In this document: piece after piece, positions 41,184-50,666 of the stretch
How the letters are laid out: every line of letters starts with the position of its first letter
Position numbering within the stretch: position 1 is the first letter of the stretch
Assembly: GCA_947588905.1 (NCBI GenBank)
Contig: CANQBB010000004.1
Location: 1-52,398 of the forward strand
Direction of reading: 5' to 3'
DNA length: 52,398 bases
DNA from: an uncultured Clostridia bacterium
Lineage (GTDB): Bacteria; Bacillota; Clostridia; TANB77; UBA1234
Position numbers and translations under genes: made by a program
Notes under the pieces: model-generated
Database searches by the model: none
The model's input: only the letters and a program-made list of their open reading frames with translations
Told to the model about the DNA's origin: nothing

Positions 41184-41646
41184 ATGTTAACTCCATTAGA
41201 CATTGAAAATAAGACATTCAGTAAGCAAATCATGAGTCGGATACAACACAGAAGAGGTACAAGCTTTTTTAAATGAATTGCTTATTGATTATGAAAAATT
41301 GTATAAAGAAAATATTGAGTATAAAGATAAGATTGAAGTGTTGAATCAAGGTATCCAACATTATAAATCAATTGAAGATACTTTACAAAATGCCCTTGTT
41401 GTTGCACAAGGAACGGCAGAAAGTGTTAAAAATTCTGCTAAACTTGAGGCTGACAACATTATAAAAGAAGCTGAGCTTAATGCTTTAAAATCAGTAGATG
41501 ATATCAATAAACAAGTGTTAGAAAAGAAAATGTTATTAGATGACACTAAAAAACAGTTTGAAGTTTATAAAGCAAAAATGGAATCACTACTAATATCTCA
41601 ATTAGAAATATTAAAGGAAGTTAATAAAAATGATAATCAAGGGTAA
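41184..41646 (+). CDS. divIVA: DivIVA-family protein requiring +1 frameshift at CGG (41238-41240)
   Basis: ATG with AAAGGAGG RBS; zero frame ...KQIMSRIQHRRGTSFFK* stops 41274-41276; omitting C41238 gives MLTPLDIENKTFSKQIMSGYNTEEVQAFLNELLIDYEKLYKENIEYKDKIEVL... Confidence 0.92.
41238..41240 (+). other. Putative +1 recoding site, AGT-C-GGA
   Basis: Single extra C between codons, in front of conserved Gly of DivIVA, zero-frame CGG. Confidence 0.85.
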
Positions 41647-41666
41647 TTAAACCCTTGATTTTTTTG
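41636..41666 (+). terminator. Intrinsic terminator after divIVA
   Basis: atcaagggtaattaaacccttgattttttt. Confidence 0.8.
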
Positions 41667-41737
41667 TGAAATATATTGACAGAAAGCAGTATATAAAATA
41701 AACTCTTTGTATAAAAATAAAGATAAGGAGAAAGGTA

Positions 41738-42613
41738 ATGAAAAAAGAAGTTTTAATTGAGCAAGAGAAAAAAAGAAGAAGAGAAAAGAACATAAAAATT
41801 GCTATTACATGTATAATAATAGTTCTTTTATCTGCTTTAGCTATTTGGCTAGTATTTAAATATGATGTGGGAAGTAATTTAGATAATAGTAAATCTGGAG
41901 AAACAGTTGAACTAACTAAACCAGATAAATATCAAGATGTTGAGCAAAATCCAATAGTTACAATGGAAATGTCAGACGGAGCAATAATAAAAATGGAATT
42001 ATATCCTCAAATTGCACCAATGACAGTAGAAAACTTTATATATTTAATAGAACAAGGTTTTTATGATGGATTAACATTCCATAGAGTAGTACCATCATTT
42101 ATGGCACAAGGAGGAGATCCAAGTGGAGATGGAAGTGGCGGTCCAGGATATACAATTATTGGAGAATTTTCAGGAAATGGATTTGAAAATAATTTAAGCC
42201 ATGAAGTTGGTGTGGTTTCGATGGCAAGAAGTCAAGGGAATGATACAGCAGGTTCACAATTCTTTATCGTTACAGGTAAAGACGCACATGAAAGTTTAGA
42301 TGGTAATTATGCTGCTTTTGGTAAGGTAATTGAGGGTATGGAAAATGTATATAACATAGTAAATGTACCTGTTGAAACAGACTATTCAGATGATGTTAAA
42401 GCACTTATTGATGAATTAAATAAAGCTACTTCTCAAGAAGAAGCTAATAAGATAGTAGAAGAAAAATATACAGATAATGGAGTGTATGCAAAGTATTTAA
42501 GAGAATCTAGTGCCTTATCGGAAGGTGGTAGCATTCCAATAGACCCTCCAGTTATTAAATCTATGACTGTAGAAACATTTGGTGTTGAATATGATGTACC
42601 AACAAAACTATAA
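41738..42613 (+). CDS. Cyclophilin-type peptidyl-prolyl isomerase, membrane anchored
   Basis: LTFHRVVPSFMAQGGDPSGDGSGGPGYTI, GSQFFIVTG. Confidence 0.93.
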   Translation: MKKEVLIEQEKKRRREKNIKIAITCIIIVLLSALAIWLVFKYDVGSNLDNSKSGETVELTKPDKYQDVEQNPIVTMEMSDGAIIKMELYPQIAPMTVENFIYLIEQGFYDGLTFHRVVPSFMAQGGDPSGDGSGGPGYTIIGEFSGNGFENNLSHEVGVVSMARSQGNDTAGSQFFIVTGKDAHESLDGNYAAFGKVIEGMENVYNIVNVPVETDYSDDVKALIDELNKATSQEEANKIVEEKYTDNGVYAKYLRESSALSEGGSIPIDPPVIKSMTVETFGVEYDVPTKL

Positions 42614-42715
42614 TTGAAAATTAAATGGACTGTAAATAGATTGAAGTGAACTCAAATTGTTAAACAATAAGTTTAGCAAAAGGGTTCACTTCATATTTTA
42701 TAGTCCATTTTCAAT
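42613..42715. repeat. Large imperfect inverted repeat between convergent genes
   Basis: attgaaaattaaatggactgtaaatagattgaagtgaact...ggttcacttcatattttatagtccattttcaat. Confidence 0.75.
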
Positions 42716-42728
42716 TTTTTAAAGATAG

Positions 42729-43691
42729 TTAAAATGATAATATATTTTGAATTGTTGTATCTATAATTCGATTAACTGCCTCAATGCTATTAAAAGCATT
42801 ATGAGGAGTTAATACAACATTTTCATTATCAAGCAATTTTTTACTTGATACAATAAGCTTAGCAGCTTTTTCAATAGGAGAATTAAAAATATTTTCTTCA
42901 ACTAATAATTCTTCTCCTTCAATGACATCTAAACCAGCACCTGCCAAAATACCATTTTCTAAAGCTCCAAGTAAGGCGTCCATATCAACTAAAGCACCTC
43001 TAGCAGTATTTATTAGCAAGCTTCCTTTTTTAAATTTATCTAAAGAGTTTCTATTTATAATATGTTCAGTATATTGATTTAGAGGCACATGTAAAGTCAC
43101 AATATCAGAAGAATTAAATAATTCATCTAAACTTACATATTTAAAATTTATAAGTTCAGCCAAGAAATGGTCTTGGCTAATATCATAAACTCTAACATGC
43201 ATACCAAATCCTTTAGCTATTCTAGCAACATGTAGACCAATTCTTCCGCCACCAATTATACCAATAGTTTTATTCTCTAAATCAAAGCCTTGTAAACCCT
43301 CTGTGCTAAAACCACCTTGAATAGAGCGAACGTAAGACATATGAATTTTTCTTGATAAAGAAAGGATAAGTGCAAAAGTATGCTCAGCAACAGTATTTTC
43401 TCCATAAAGAGGAACATTTTTAACCAATATATTTTTTTCGTTACAAGCATTTAAATCAATATGATCTAAACCTGTTGAACGAGTACAAATCAATTTTAAA
43501 TTGGAAAGTTTATTTAGTAATTCTTTATCTATTTCAGAATGAATAAAGATACAAACCACATCTGCATCATCGTAATGAGAAACGTTTACATCTTGAATTG
43601 TATCAGAAAAAAATAAAAGTTCATTTCCAACTAAATCTTTTGAAAATCTTTCCTTTTCTAAATTTGTAATTTCAAAAAAAGCAATTTTCAT
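42729..43691 (-). CDS. D-isomer-specific 2-hydroxyacid dehydrogenase
   Basis: TIGIIGGGRIGLHVARIAKGFGM, GSLLINTARGALVDMDAL. Confidence 0.92.
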   Translation of the reverse strand: MKIAFFEITNLEKERFSKDLVGNELLFFSDTIQDVNVSHYDDADVVCIFIHSEIDKELLNKLSNLKLICTRSTGLDHIDLNACNEKNILVKNVPLYGENTVAEHTFALILSLSRKIHMSYVRSIQGGFSTEGLQGFDLENKTIGIIGGGRIGLHVARIAKGFGMHVRVYDISQDHFLAELINFKYVSLDELFNSSDIVTLHVPLNQYTEHIINRNSLDKFKKGSLLINTARGALVDMDALLGALENGILAGAGLDVIEGEELLVEENIFNSPIEKAAKLIVSSKKLLDNENVVLTPHNAFNSIEAVNRIIDTTIQNILSF

Positions 43692-43778
43692 GAAAACACC
43701 TCAATATATTATTTGAATTAGAAGAAAATTTATGCAAAATAAAATGAGTCAAAATGACACAAAAGTTTTTAAAATCTC

Positions 43779-43797
43779 TTGACAAGAACGTGCGTTT
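43779..43797 (+). promoter_or_regulatory. ruvA promoter -35 with overlapping LexA/SOS-box-like sequence
   Basis: TTGACA at 43779 followed by GAACGTGCGTTT (GAAC-N4-GTTY) at 43786-43797. Confidence 0.6.
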
Positions 43798-43840
43798 ATA
43801 TTAAGATTTGTTTGTAGATAACAAAAAAGGAGATAAGAAT

Positions 43841-44440
43841 ATGTTTGCATATATTAAAGGTACGTTAGAAATAAAAGGAAATGATTATGTAGTAATAGAT
43901 GTTGGAGGAGTTGGATACAAGATTTTTACACCAATTACCACAATTAGTAGACTTGGAGAAATTGGAGACACAGTAAAAGTTCATACACATTATCATGTTA
44001 GAGAAGATGAGATTAGCCTATATGGTTTTTACAGTTTAGAAGAGTTAAGAATGTTTGAACTTTTGATAGGTGTTAGTGGAATAGGTGCAAAATCAGCAAA
44101 TTCAATTTTAGCGAATATAACACCGTCAAATTTCGCTTTAGCAGTTATAACGGATAATGTTAAGGAACTTACTAAATTGCCGGGAATAGGTGCAAAATCA
44201 GCCCAAAGAATAATATTAGAATTAAAAGATAAGCTTAAAGCAAATGAAGCTTTATCTGAAAATGATGCAGAATTAAAAGCTGTAATTTCTAAGGATGATA
44301 ATATTCATGAAGCAATTAGTGCTTTGCAAGTTTTAGGATATCCTTTGAAAGAAGCTACAAAAGCAGTTACATCTTTTGATTCTTCTAATATGTCAATTGA
44401 AGAAGTTATTAAAAAAGCACTTTTATATTTTACAAGATAA
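43841..44440 (+). CDS. ruvA: Holliday junction branch migration protein RuvA
   Basis: MFAYIKGTLEIKGNDYVVIDVGGVGYKIFTP, GVSGIGAKSANSIL, LPGIGAKSAQRIILELKDKL. Confidence 0.95.
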   Translation: MFAYIKGTLEIKGNDYVVIDVGGVGYKIFTPITTISRLGEIGDTVKVHTHYHVREDEISLYGFYSLEELRMFELLIGVSGIGAKSANSILANITPSNFALAVITDNVKELTKLPGIGAKSAQRIILELKDKLKANEALSENDAELKAVISKDDNIHEAISALQVLGYPLKEATKAVTSFDSSNMSIEEVIKKALLYFTR

Positions 44441-44458
44441 AAAGTTGGAGGAATAATC

Positions 44459-45712
44459 ATGGATAAAAATTTACCACTTGCTTATAGAATGTGTCCAACA
44501 TCTTTAGATGAATATGTTGGACAAGAGCATATTTTATCTAAAGACAAAATGTTATATAGATTAGTTAAAGCAGATAGATTATCTAGCATTATTTTATGGG
44601 GACCACCAGGTTGTGGAAAAACATCTCTTGCAAGAGTTATAGCTAAAACTACAAAAAATAAATTTGAAAGATTAAATGCAGTTGCGGCTGGAGTATCAGA
44701 TATAAAAAGAGTTGTTGAAGATGCAAAAAATCCTTTGCTAAATCCATCTGGTAAAGTAGTTTTATTTATAGATGAAATTCATCGTTTTAATAAATTACAA
44801 CAAGATGCATTGCTACCATATGTTGAAGATGGAACTGTTATAATGATTGGAGCAACAACGGAGAATCCATATTTTTCTGTAAATAAAGCATTGATTTCAA
44901 GGTCAACAGTTTTTAAACTAGAACCTCTTAGCATAGAAAATGTAAATACAGTTATGCATAATGCATTAAAGGATAAAGAAAAAGGACTTGGAAAATATAA
45001 CATAAAAATAGATGAAGAAGTAATAAACTATATCTCTGAATTATCTGGAGGAGATGTTAGAGTAGCATTAAATGCATTAGAAATTGCAACATTAACAACA
45101 GATATGAATGCCGATGGTGTAATAGAAATTACAAAAGAAATTGCAACGGAGTGTATCCAAAAAAAGAAAGCACAATTTGATAAAAATGGAGATAGTCATT
45201 ATGATAATATAAGTGCATTTATAAAATCAATGCGAGGTGGAGACGCAGACGCAGTTCTTTTTTATTTGGCTAGAGCAATTTATGCAGGAGAAGATCCAAT
45301 GTTTTTAGCTAGGAGAATTGCAATATGCGCATCAGAAGATGTTGGAATGGCAAATCCAAATGCATTAGTTGTTGCAAATGCAGCAATGCAAGCAATACAT
45401 CAAATTGGAATGCCAGAAGCACAAATTATTCTTGCACATGCTGCTACATATGTTGCAAGAAGTCCAAAATCAAATGCAGCATATTTAGGAATTGATAAAG
45501 CCTTAAACGATGTTTCAAATAAAGACACAGGAACAATTCCAATGCATATTAGAAATGCACCTGCTGACGGTATGCGTGATTTTGGATATGGTGTTGGATA
45601 TAAATATCCTCATGATTTTCCAAACCATGAAGTTGAACAACAATATTTACCAGATAAAATGCTTGGTACAAAATATTATATTCCAGATGAGACAGAAGAA
45701 AAACTCAAATAA
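44459..45712 (+). CDS. rarA: Replication-associated recombination protein RarA (MgsA-like AAA ATPase)
   Basis: PLAYRMCPTSLDEYVGQEHIL, WGPPGCGKTSLARVIA, FIDEIHRFNKLQQDALLPYVE. Confidence 0.95.
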   Translation: MDKNLPLAYRMCPTSLDEYVGQEHILSKDKMLYRLVKADRLSSIILWGPPGCGKTSLARVIAKTTKNKFERLNAVAAGVSDIKRVVEDAKNPLLNPSGKVVLFIDEIHRFNKLQQDALLPYVEDGTVIMIGATTENPYFSVNKALISRSTVFKLEPLSIENVNTVMHNALKDKEKGLGKYNIKIDEEVINYISELSGGDVRVALNALEIATLTTDMNADGVIEITKEIATECIQKKKAQFDKNGDSHYDNISAFIKSMRGGDADAVLFYLARAIYAGEDPMFLARRIAICASEDVGMANPNALVVANAAMQAIHQIGMPEAQIILAHAATYVARSPKSNAAYLGIDKALNDVSNKDTGTIPMHIRNAPADGMRDFGYGVGYKYPHDFPNHEVEQQYLPDKMLGTKYYIPDETEEKLK

Positions 45713-45827
45713 TTAAATATAAATAGTTAGTTAACGAACTAAAATTAGTAAATAAAAATTGAATAAAAAATTTTAAAAAACTTGATAATAAATATATCAA
45801 GTTTTTTTGCTTGAGAGGAGAATTTTT

Positions 45828-46167
45828 ATGGAATATCTTATTGGCTTAGTTGGAGGTTTTGCTAGTCGGATTTTTTGGCGCGGGTGGAGGATTATTAGTG
45901 CATCCAGCACTTACAAGAATATTAAAATTAGATGAATATAAAGCTCGTGGAACAACCTTAATTACAATATTTCCAGCAATTTTAATAGCATCAATTTTTT
46001 ATTCAAATTATAATTATTTTGATTGGAATAAAATTCTATATATTGTAATTGGTGGATGTATAGGAGGATTTTTAGGTGCAATTATAATGAAAAAAATTCC
46101 CAAATTTTATTTAGCTTTAATTTTTGATATTTTTTTAATCGGAGCATCAATAAAAAATATAATATAG
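45828..46167 (+). CDS. TauE/SafE half-size permease requiring +1 frameshift at CGG (45867-45869)
   Basis: ATG with GAGAGGAG RBS; zero frame MEYLIGLVGGFASRIFWRGWRIISASTYKNIKIR* stops 45933-45935; omitting C45867 gives MEYLIGLVGGFASGFFGAGGGLLVHPALTRILKLDEYKARGTT... Confidence 0.9.
45867..45869 (+). other. Putative +1 recoding site, AGT-C-GGA
   Basis: Single extra C between codons, in front of Gly of the SGxxGxGGG motif, zero-frame CGG. Confidence 0.85.
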
Positions 46168-46182
46168 GGGTATGATAATAAT

Positions 46183-46569
46183 ATGGAATTGATTTTAGTT
46201 GGAATAATTTCTGGAATAATAACTGGACTAGGAATGGGTGGCGGAAGCATTTTAATCTTAATATTAGTTACATTTATGTCTGTAAGTCAGCATGTTGCAC
46301 AAGCTACAAATTTAATCTTTTTTATACCTACTGCTATAATTGCAATTATAGTTCATGTAAAAAATCAAAATATAGATAAAAAAGTTGGTAGGAAATTACT
46401 ATTTACAACAATAATAGGCTCAGCAGTTGGAGCATACTTAACGAGTAAAATTGAAGCAGAAAATTTGAAAAGATATTTTGGATTTTTTTTATTAGCAGTT
46501 GGGATATATGAAATTATAACAACTATAAAAGAACATATAAAGGAAAAAAAGGAGGAAAAAGAAAAATGA
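46183..46569 (+). CDS. TauE/SafE half-size permease (second half)
   Basis: GIISGIITGLGMGGGSILILILVTFMSVSQHVAQATNLIFFIPTAI. Confidence 0.88.
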   Translation: MELILVGIISGIITGLGMGGGSILILILVTFMSVSQHVAQATNLIFFIPTAIIAIIVHVKNQNIDKKVGRKLLFTTIIGSAVGAYLTSKIEAENLKRYFGFFLLAVGIYEIITTIKEHIKEKKEEKEK

Positions 46570-46709
46570 AAAATTGGATAACGGGTGTTTTAGTAGGAGC
46601 TGTGATAGGTGGTGTGATTGGAACAATAGCCAGTGATGAAATATATGATATAAAAAATATGGTTATGAAAAAAGGAAAAAAATTAGCAAAAAAATATGAT
46701 TGGATATAA
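46566..46709 (+). CDS. Small YtxH-like membrane protein
   Basis: ATGA overlap with upstream gene; MKNWITGVLVGAVIGGVIGTIASDEIYDIKNMVMKKGKKLAKKYDWI*. Confidence 0.65.
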   Translation: MKNWITGVLVGAVIGGVIGTIASDEIYDIKNMVMKKGKKLAKKYDWI

Positions 46710-46771
46710 ATAAAAGTACAGAGGCATTTTGAGAAAATCAACTTGCCTCTTTTTTATAACATTTAAGCATA

Positions 46772-46800
46772 TTGACATTTTATACCTTTTAAGATATAAT
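46772..46800 (+). promoter_or_regulatory. Promoter of HigBA-like operon
   Basis: TTGACA-17-TATAAT. Confidence 0.75.
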
Positions 46801-46832
46801 AATATTTAGGGTGGAGAAATGGAGTAAACTAG

Positions 46833-47195
46833 ATGTATAAAATAGAAATATATGAAGACAAAAATGGAAAAAGTGAAATACAGGAATATTTAATAAATTT
46901 AAGAAATAGCAATAATAAGGACGAAAAAGTAAAGGTTAATAAAATAAGATTGTATATCAACTTGTTAGCTAAATATGGTTTTGAGCTGAGAGAGCCATAC
47001 ATTAAAAAAATTGATAATCAAATATGGGAATTGCGACCACTAAAGGACAGGATACTTTTTGCAAGTTGGTGCAATAATAAATTTATATTATTAAGTATAT
47101 TCACTAAAAAAACACAAAAAACCCCTAAAAGAGAAATAGAAAAAGCAAAAAGACTTTTAAAGGACTATGCAGATAGGAGTGATGAAAATGAGTAA
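46833..47195 (+). CDS. RelE/HigB-family toxin
   Basis: KSEIQEYLINLRNS...KIRLYINLLAKYGFELREPYIKKIDNQIWELRPLKDRILFA. Confidence 0.85.
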   Translation: MYKIEIYEDKNGKSEIQEYLINLRNSNNKDEKVKVNKIRLYINLLAKYGFELREPYIKKIDNQIWELRPLKDRILFASWCNNKFILLSIFTKKTQKTPKREIEKAKRLLKDYADRSDENE

Positions 47196-47469
47196 GTTTA
47201 AGACTTGGACTGAGTTTGAAAAAGAATTGAATTTTACAAAAGAAGATGATGCTGAAATAGAATTAGAAAGGCAAATTATTGAAGCTACAATTGAAGCACG
47301 TAAAAAAGCACAATTAACTCAGCAAGAATTAAGTGAATTAACTGGAATAGTGCAATCATCTATTGCTAAAATTGAAACTTTTAAAAGAGCTCCTAGATGT
47401 TCAACTTTGATGAGGCTTCTAAGACCTCTTGGGTATACATTAAAAGTTGTTCCTTTAGAAAAAAAATAA
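47182..47469 (+). CDS. HigA-like XRE-family antitoxin
   Basis: ARKKAQLTQQELSELTGIVQSSIAKIETFKRAPRCSTLMRLLRPLGYTL; overlaps toxin gene. Confidence 0.87.
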   Translation: MKMSKFKTWTEFEKELNFTKEDDAEIELERQIIEATIEARKKAQLTQQELSELTGIVQSSIAKIETFKRAPRCSTLMRLLRPLGYTLKVVPLEKK

Positions 47470-47637
47470 ATTTAAATTTTGTTTAAAAACAATGTAGTGG
47501 CTTGTATAAATAAATTATACAAATTACTACATTATTTTTTATAATACAATTCAAACGCATATATTAGAATTTTGCTAATTGACGTGTTTGAAAATAAGGT
47601 ATATAATAAGACCGTTAATGTAAAGGAGAGGAAACAC

Positions 47638-49398
47638 ATGAAAGCATATGAATTAAGAAGAAAATACATAGAATATTTTAAAGAACATGGACATAAAGAA
47701 ATACCTAGTGCACCAGTTGTACCAGAAAATGACCCAACAGTTCTATTTACAACAGCTGGAATGCATCCATTAGTTCCATATTTACTAGGAGAACCACATC
47801 CACAAGGTAAAAGACTTACAGACTATCAAAAATGTATAAGAACAGGAGATATTGATTCTGTTGGAGATAGTAGTCACTTAACATTTTTTGAAATGATGGG
47901 AAACTGGTCTTTAGGAGATTATTTTAAACATGAATCAATAGAGATGAGTTACAACTTTTTAAAAGATGTTTTAGGTTTTGATATGAATAAAATTTCAGTA
48001 ACAGTTTTTGAAGGAGAAGAAGGAATTCCTAGAGATGAAGAAGCTGCTAATAGATGGATGGAAATGGGTATTCCTAAAGAAAGAATCTACTATGCTTCAA
48101 GAGAGCATAACTGGTGGGGACCTGCTGGAGAAACAGGACCATGTGGACCAGACACAGAAATTTTTTATGATACAGGTAAAGAAAAATGTTCTGAAAACTG
48201 TAATCCAACATGTAGCTGTGGAAAATATCTTGAAATTTGGAACAACGTATTTATGCAATACAACAAGACTAAAGATGGAAAATATGAACTTTTAAAAGCT
48301 CCAAATGTTGATACAGGACTTGGACTAGAAAGGGTTATTAGCTTACTTCAAGGCAAAGACAATGTATATGAAACAGAATTATTTGCAGATGTTATATCAA
48401 AAACAAAAGAACTTTCTAAAAATTATAACATTAGTAGTAGCAGAATAATTGCTGATCATTTAAGAACTTCTATGTTCATGATTGTTGATGGAGTTAGACC
48501 AAGTAATGTTGAACAAGGATATGTTTTAAGAAGACTTTTAAGACGTGTTATTAGACACATGAGAAAAATAGAATTTAATCCTGATGATGTTACTGTACTA
48601 ATAGATACATTTGTAGAGATTACTAAACAAATGTATCCTGAAATATCTGAAAATCAAGCAACAATTAAAGAAGTAATTGTTGAAGAAAAAAATAAATTTA
48701 TGAAGACTCTAGAAAATGGAGAAAAAGAGTTTTCTAAAAATGCTGCAAAAGCAAAAGCAGAAGGAAAAGATAAACTTGAAGGACAAGTTGTATTTAGACT
48801 TTATGATACATTTGGATTCCCACCAGAAATGACAGCAGAATTAGCAGAAGAAGCTGGCTTAAAAATAGATATGAATGAATTCCATGAATTATTTAAAAAA
48901 CATCAAGAGTTATCTAGAGCTGGTTCTGAAGCTAAATTTAAAGGTGGTCTAGCAGATCATAGTGAGCAAACAACTGCTTATCATACTGCAACGCACTTAT
49001 TACATAAGGCTTTGCAAATAGTTTTAGGAGAACATGCAACTCAAAAAGGTTCTAACCTTACTGCTGAAAGATTAAGATTTGACTTTGCAAATCCAACAAA
49101 AGTTACACCTGAAGAATTAAAAAGAGTTGAAGACATAGTTAATGAACAAATTCAAAGAGATTTAGTTGTAACTTGTGAAGAAATGAGTTTGGAAGAAGCA
49201 CAAAAGTCAGGTGCTACAGGATTATTTGCAAATAAATATGGAGATAAAGTAAAAGTATATACAATAGGAGATTTTAGTAAAGAAATCTGTGGTGGACCTC
49301 ATGTAGAGAGAACAGGCAACATGGGACATTTTAGAATTATTAAAGAAGAAGGAGTTGCTGCAGGCATTAGAAGAATAAAAGCTGTTCTTGAAAAATAG
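47638..49398 (+). CDS. alaS: Alanyl-tRNA synthetase, short form lacking C-Ala domain
   Basis: TTAGMHPLVPYLLGEPHPQGKRLTDYQKCIRTGDID, editing motifs TATHLLHKAL and CGGPHV; ends just after the editing domain. Confidence 0.93.
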   Translation: MKAYELRRKYIEYFKEHGHKEIPSAPVVPENDPTVLFTTAGMHPLVPYLLGEPHPQGKRLTDYQKCIRTGDIDSVGDSSHLTFFEMMGNWSLGDYFKHESIEMSYNFLKDVLGFDMNKISVTVFEGEEGIPRDEEAANRWMEMGIPKERIYYASREHNWWGPAGETGPCGPDTEIFYDTGKEKCSENCNPTCSCGKYLEIWNNVFMQYNKTKDGKYELLKAPNVDTGLGLERVISLLQGKDNVYETELFADVISKTKELSKNYNISSSRIIADHLRTSMFMIVDGVRPSNVEQGYVLRRLLRRVIRHMRKIEFNPDDVTVLIDTFVEITKQMYPEISENQATIKEVIVEEKNKFMKTLENGEKEFSKNAAKAKAEGKDKLEGQVVFRLYDTFGFPPEMTAELAEEAGLKIDMNEFHELFKKHQELSRAGSEAKFKGGLADHSEQTTAYHTATHLLHKALQIVLGEHATQKGSNLTAERLRFDFANPTKVTPEELKRVEDIVNEQIQRDLVVTCEEMSLEEAQKSGATGLFANKYGDKVKVYTIGDFSKEICGGPHVERTGNMGHFRIIKEEGVAAGIRRIKAVLEK

Positions 49399-49419
49399 TT
49401 TTAAGAAAGGATGATATTA

Positions 49420-49767
49420 GTGGATTGTGTTTTTTGCAAAATAATTAACCATGAAATACCTTCAAATATAGTTGCTGAAAATGAATATGCAATAGCTTTT
49501 GAAGATTTAGATCCAGTTGCACCTGTGCATGTTTTAGTTGTACCTAAAATGCATATAGGAAGTATAATGGAATTAGATGATAGTAACTTGAAATATGTAC
49601 AAGAAGTCCACAAGCTTATACAAGAAGTTGCAAAAATTAAAAATGTAGACAAGAGTGGATTTAGAGTTATAACAAACTATGGAGAAGATGGAGGACAAAC
49701 AGTTCCACATTTACATTATCATGTTATTGGTGGAAAAAGATTAGGACCAAAAATAATACATGATTAA
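49420..49767 (+). CDS. HIT family nucleotide-binding protein
   Basis: DCVFCKIINHEIPSNIVAENEYAIAFEDLDPVAPVHVLVVPKMH...HLHYHVIGG; GTG start. Confidence 0.94.
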   Translation: MDCVFCKIINHEIPSNIVAENEYAIAFEDLDPVAPVHVLVVPKMHIGSIMELDDSNLKYVQEVHKLIQEVAKIKNVDKSGFRVITNYGEDGGQTVPHLHYHVIGGKRLGPKIIHD

Positions 49768-49855
49768 AATTATTAAAAGCCGCTATTAAAGCGGTTTTTA
49801 AATGCTTAGGCAACGAACTAAAACTATTTAATTACAAAAATTATGGAGGATAAAA

Positions 49856-50587
49856 ATGGAATATCATTATAAACATGAATTTTTAATTGGATATGGAGAA
49901 GTTGATGAACACAATAGATGCAGGCTTTCTGCTTTATCAAATTTCATGCAAGATGTTGCAACAATGCATTCAAAAACAATAGGATATGGAGCAACTAAAT
50001 GTGATGAATTAAAAATTGCATGGGTGTTAATGTCATGGCATATAAAAATGTATTATTATCCTAAAGCAGATACTAAAATAGAAGTAAGAACATGGGCAAG
50101 AAAAATAAAAGGATGTCATGCATTTAGAGGTTTTGATATATTAGATGAAGAGGGCAAGATAGTAGCAGAAGCAGATTCGATGTGGGCTCTTATAGATAGA
50201 AATACTGGCAGACCAATGAAACCTTATGATGATATGATAACTGAATATGGAGCAATAGATAGAACATTTTTTGAAGAAGAAAAAGTAAAGATAGATGAAC
50301 CAGAAAAGTATGATAGCGTAATAAATATTAAAATGCAAAGAAGAGATATAGACACAAATAAGCATTGCAATAATACAAAATATATAGAATTTGCTATAGA
50401 AGCCGTTCCAGAAAAAATATATAATGAAAAGAAAATAGTTGAGTTAGAAGTTGTATATAAAAAATCTGTTGTATATGGTGAAACTATTCAAGTAACAAAT
50501 ACTAATTTAAGTGAAAATGAAATTGTAAATGTTATAAAAAATGAAAATGGAGAAACTGCAACTTTGATAAAATCAAAATGGGAGTGA
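49856..50587 (+). CDS. Acyl-ACP thioesterase
   Basis: EYHYKHEFLIGYGEVDEHNRCRLSALSNFMQDVATMHSKTIGYG...IDTNKHCNNTKYIEFAIEA. Confidence 0.88.
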   Translation: MEYHYKHEFLIGYGEVDEHNRCRLSALSNFMQDVATMHSKTIGYGATKCDELKIAWVLMSWHIKMYYYPKADTKIEVRTWARKIKGCHAFRGFDILDEEGKIVAEADSMWALIDRNTGRPMKPYDDMITEYGAIDRTFFEEEKVKIDEPEKYDSVINIKMQRRDIDTNKHCNNTKYIEFAIEAVPEKIYNEKKIVELEVVYKKSVVYGETIQVTNTNLSENEIVNVIKNENGETATLIKSKWE

Positions 50588-50622
50588 AATGAAACAAGGG
50601 GACGGAGCAGACTTTCAAAAAA
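50587..50622 (+). repeat. Direct repeat left of hicAB
   Basis: aaatgaaacaaggggacggagcagactttcaaaaaa, identical to 51372-51407. Confidence 0.9.
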
Positions 50623-50666
50623 GTATAAAATTCATACTAAGTGCATAAAATATAGTAATGTTCTTC

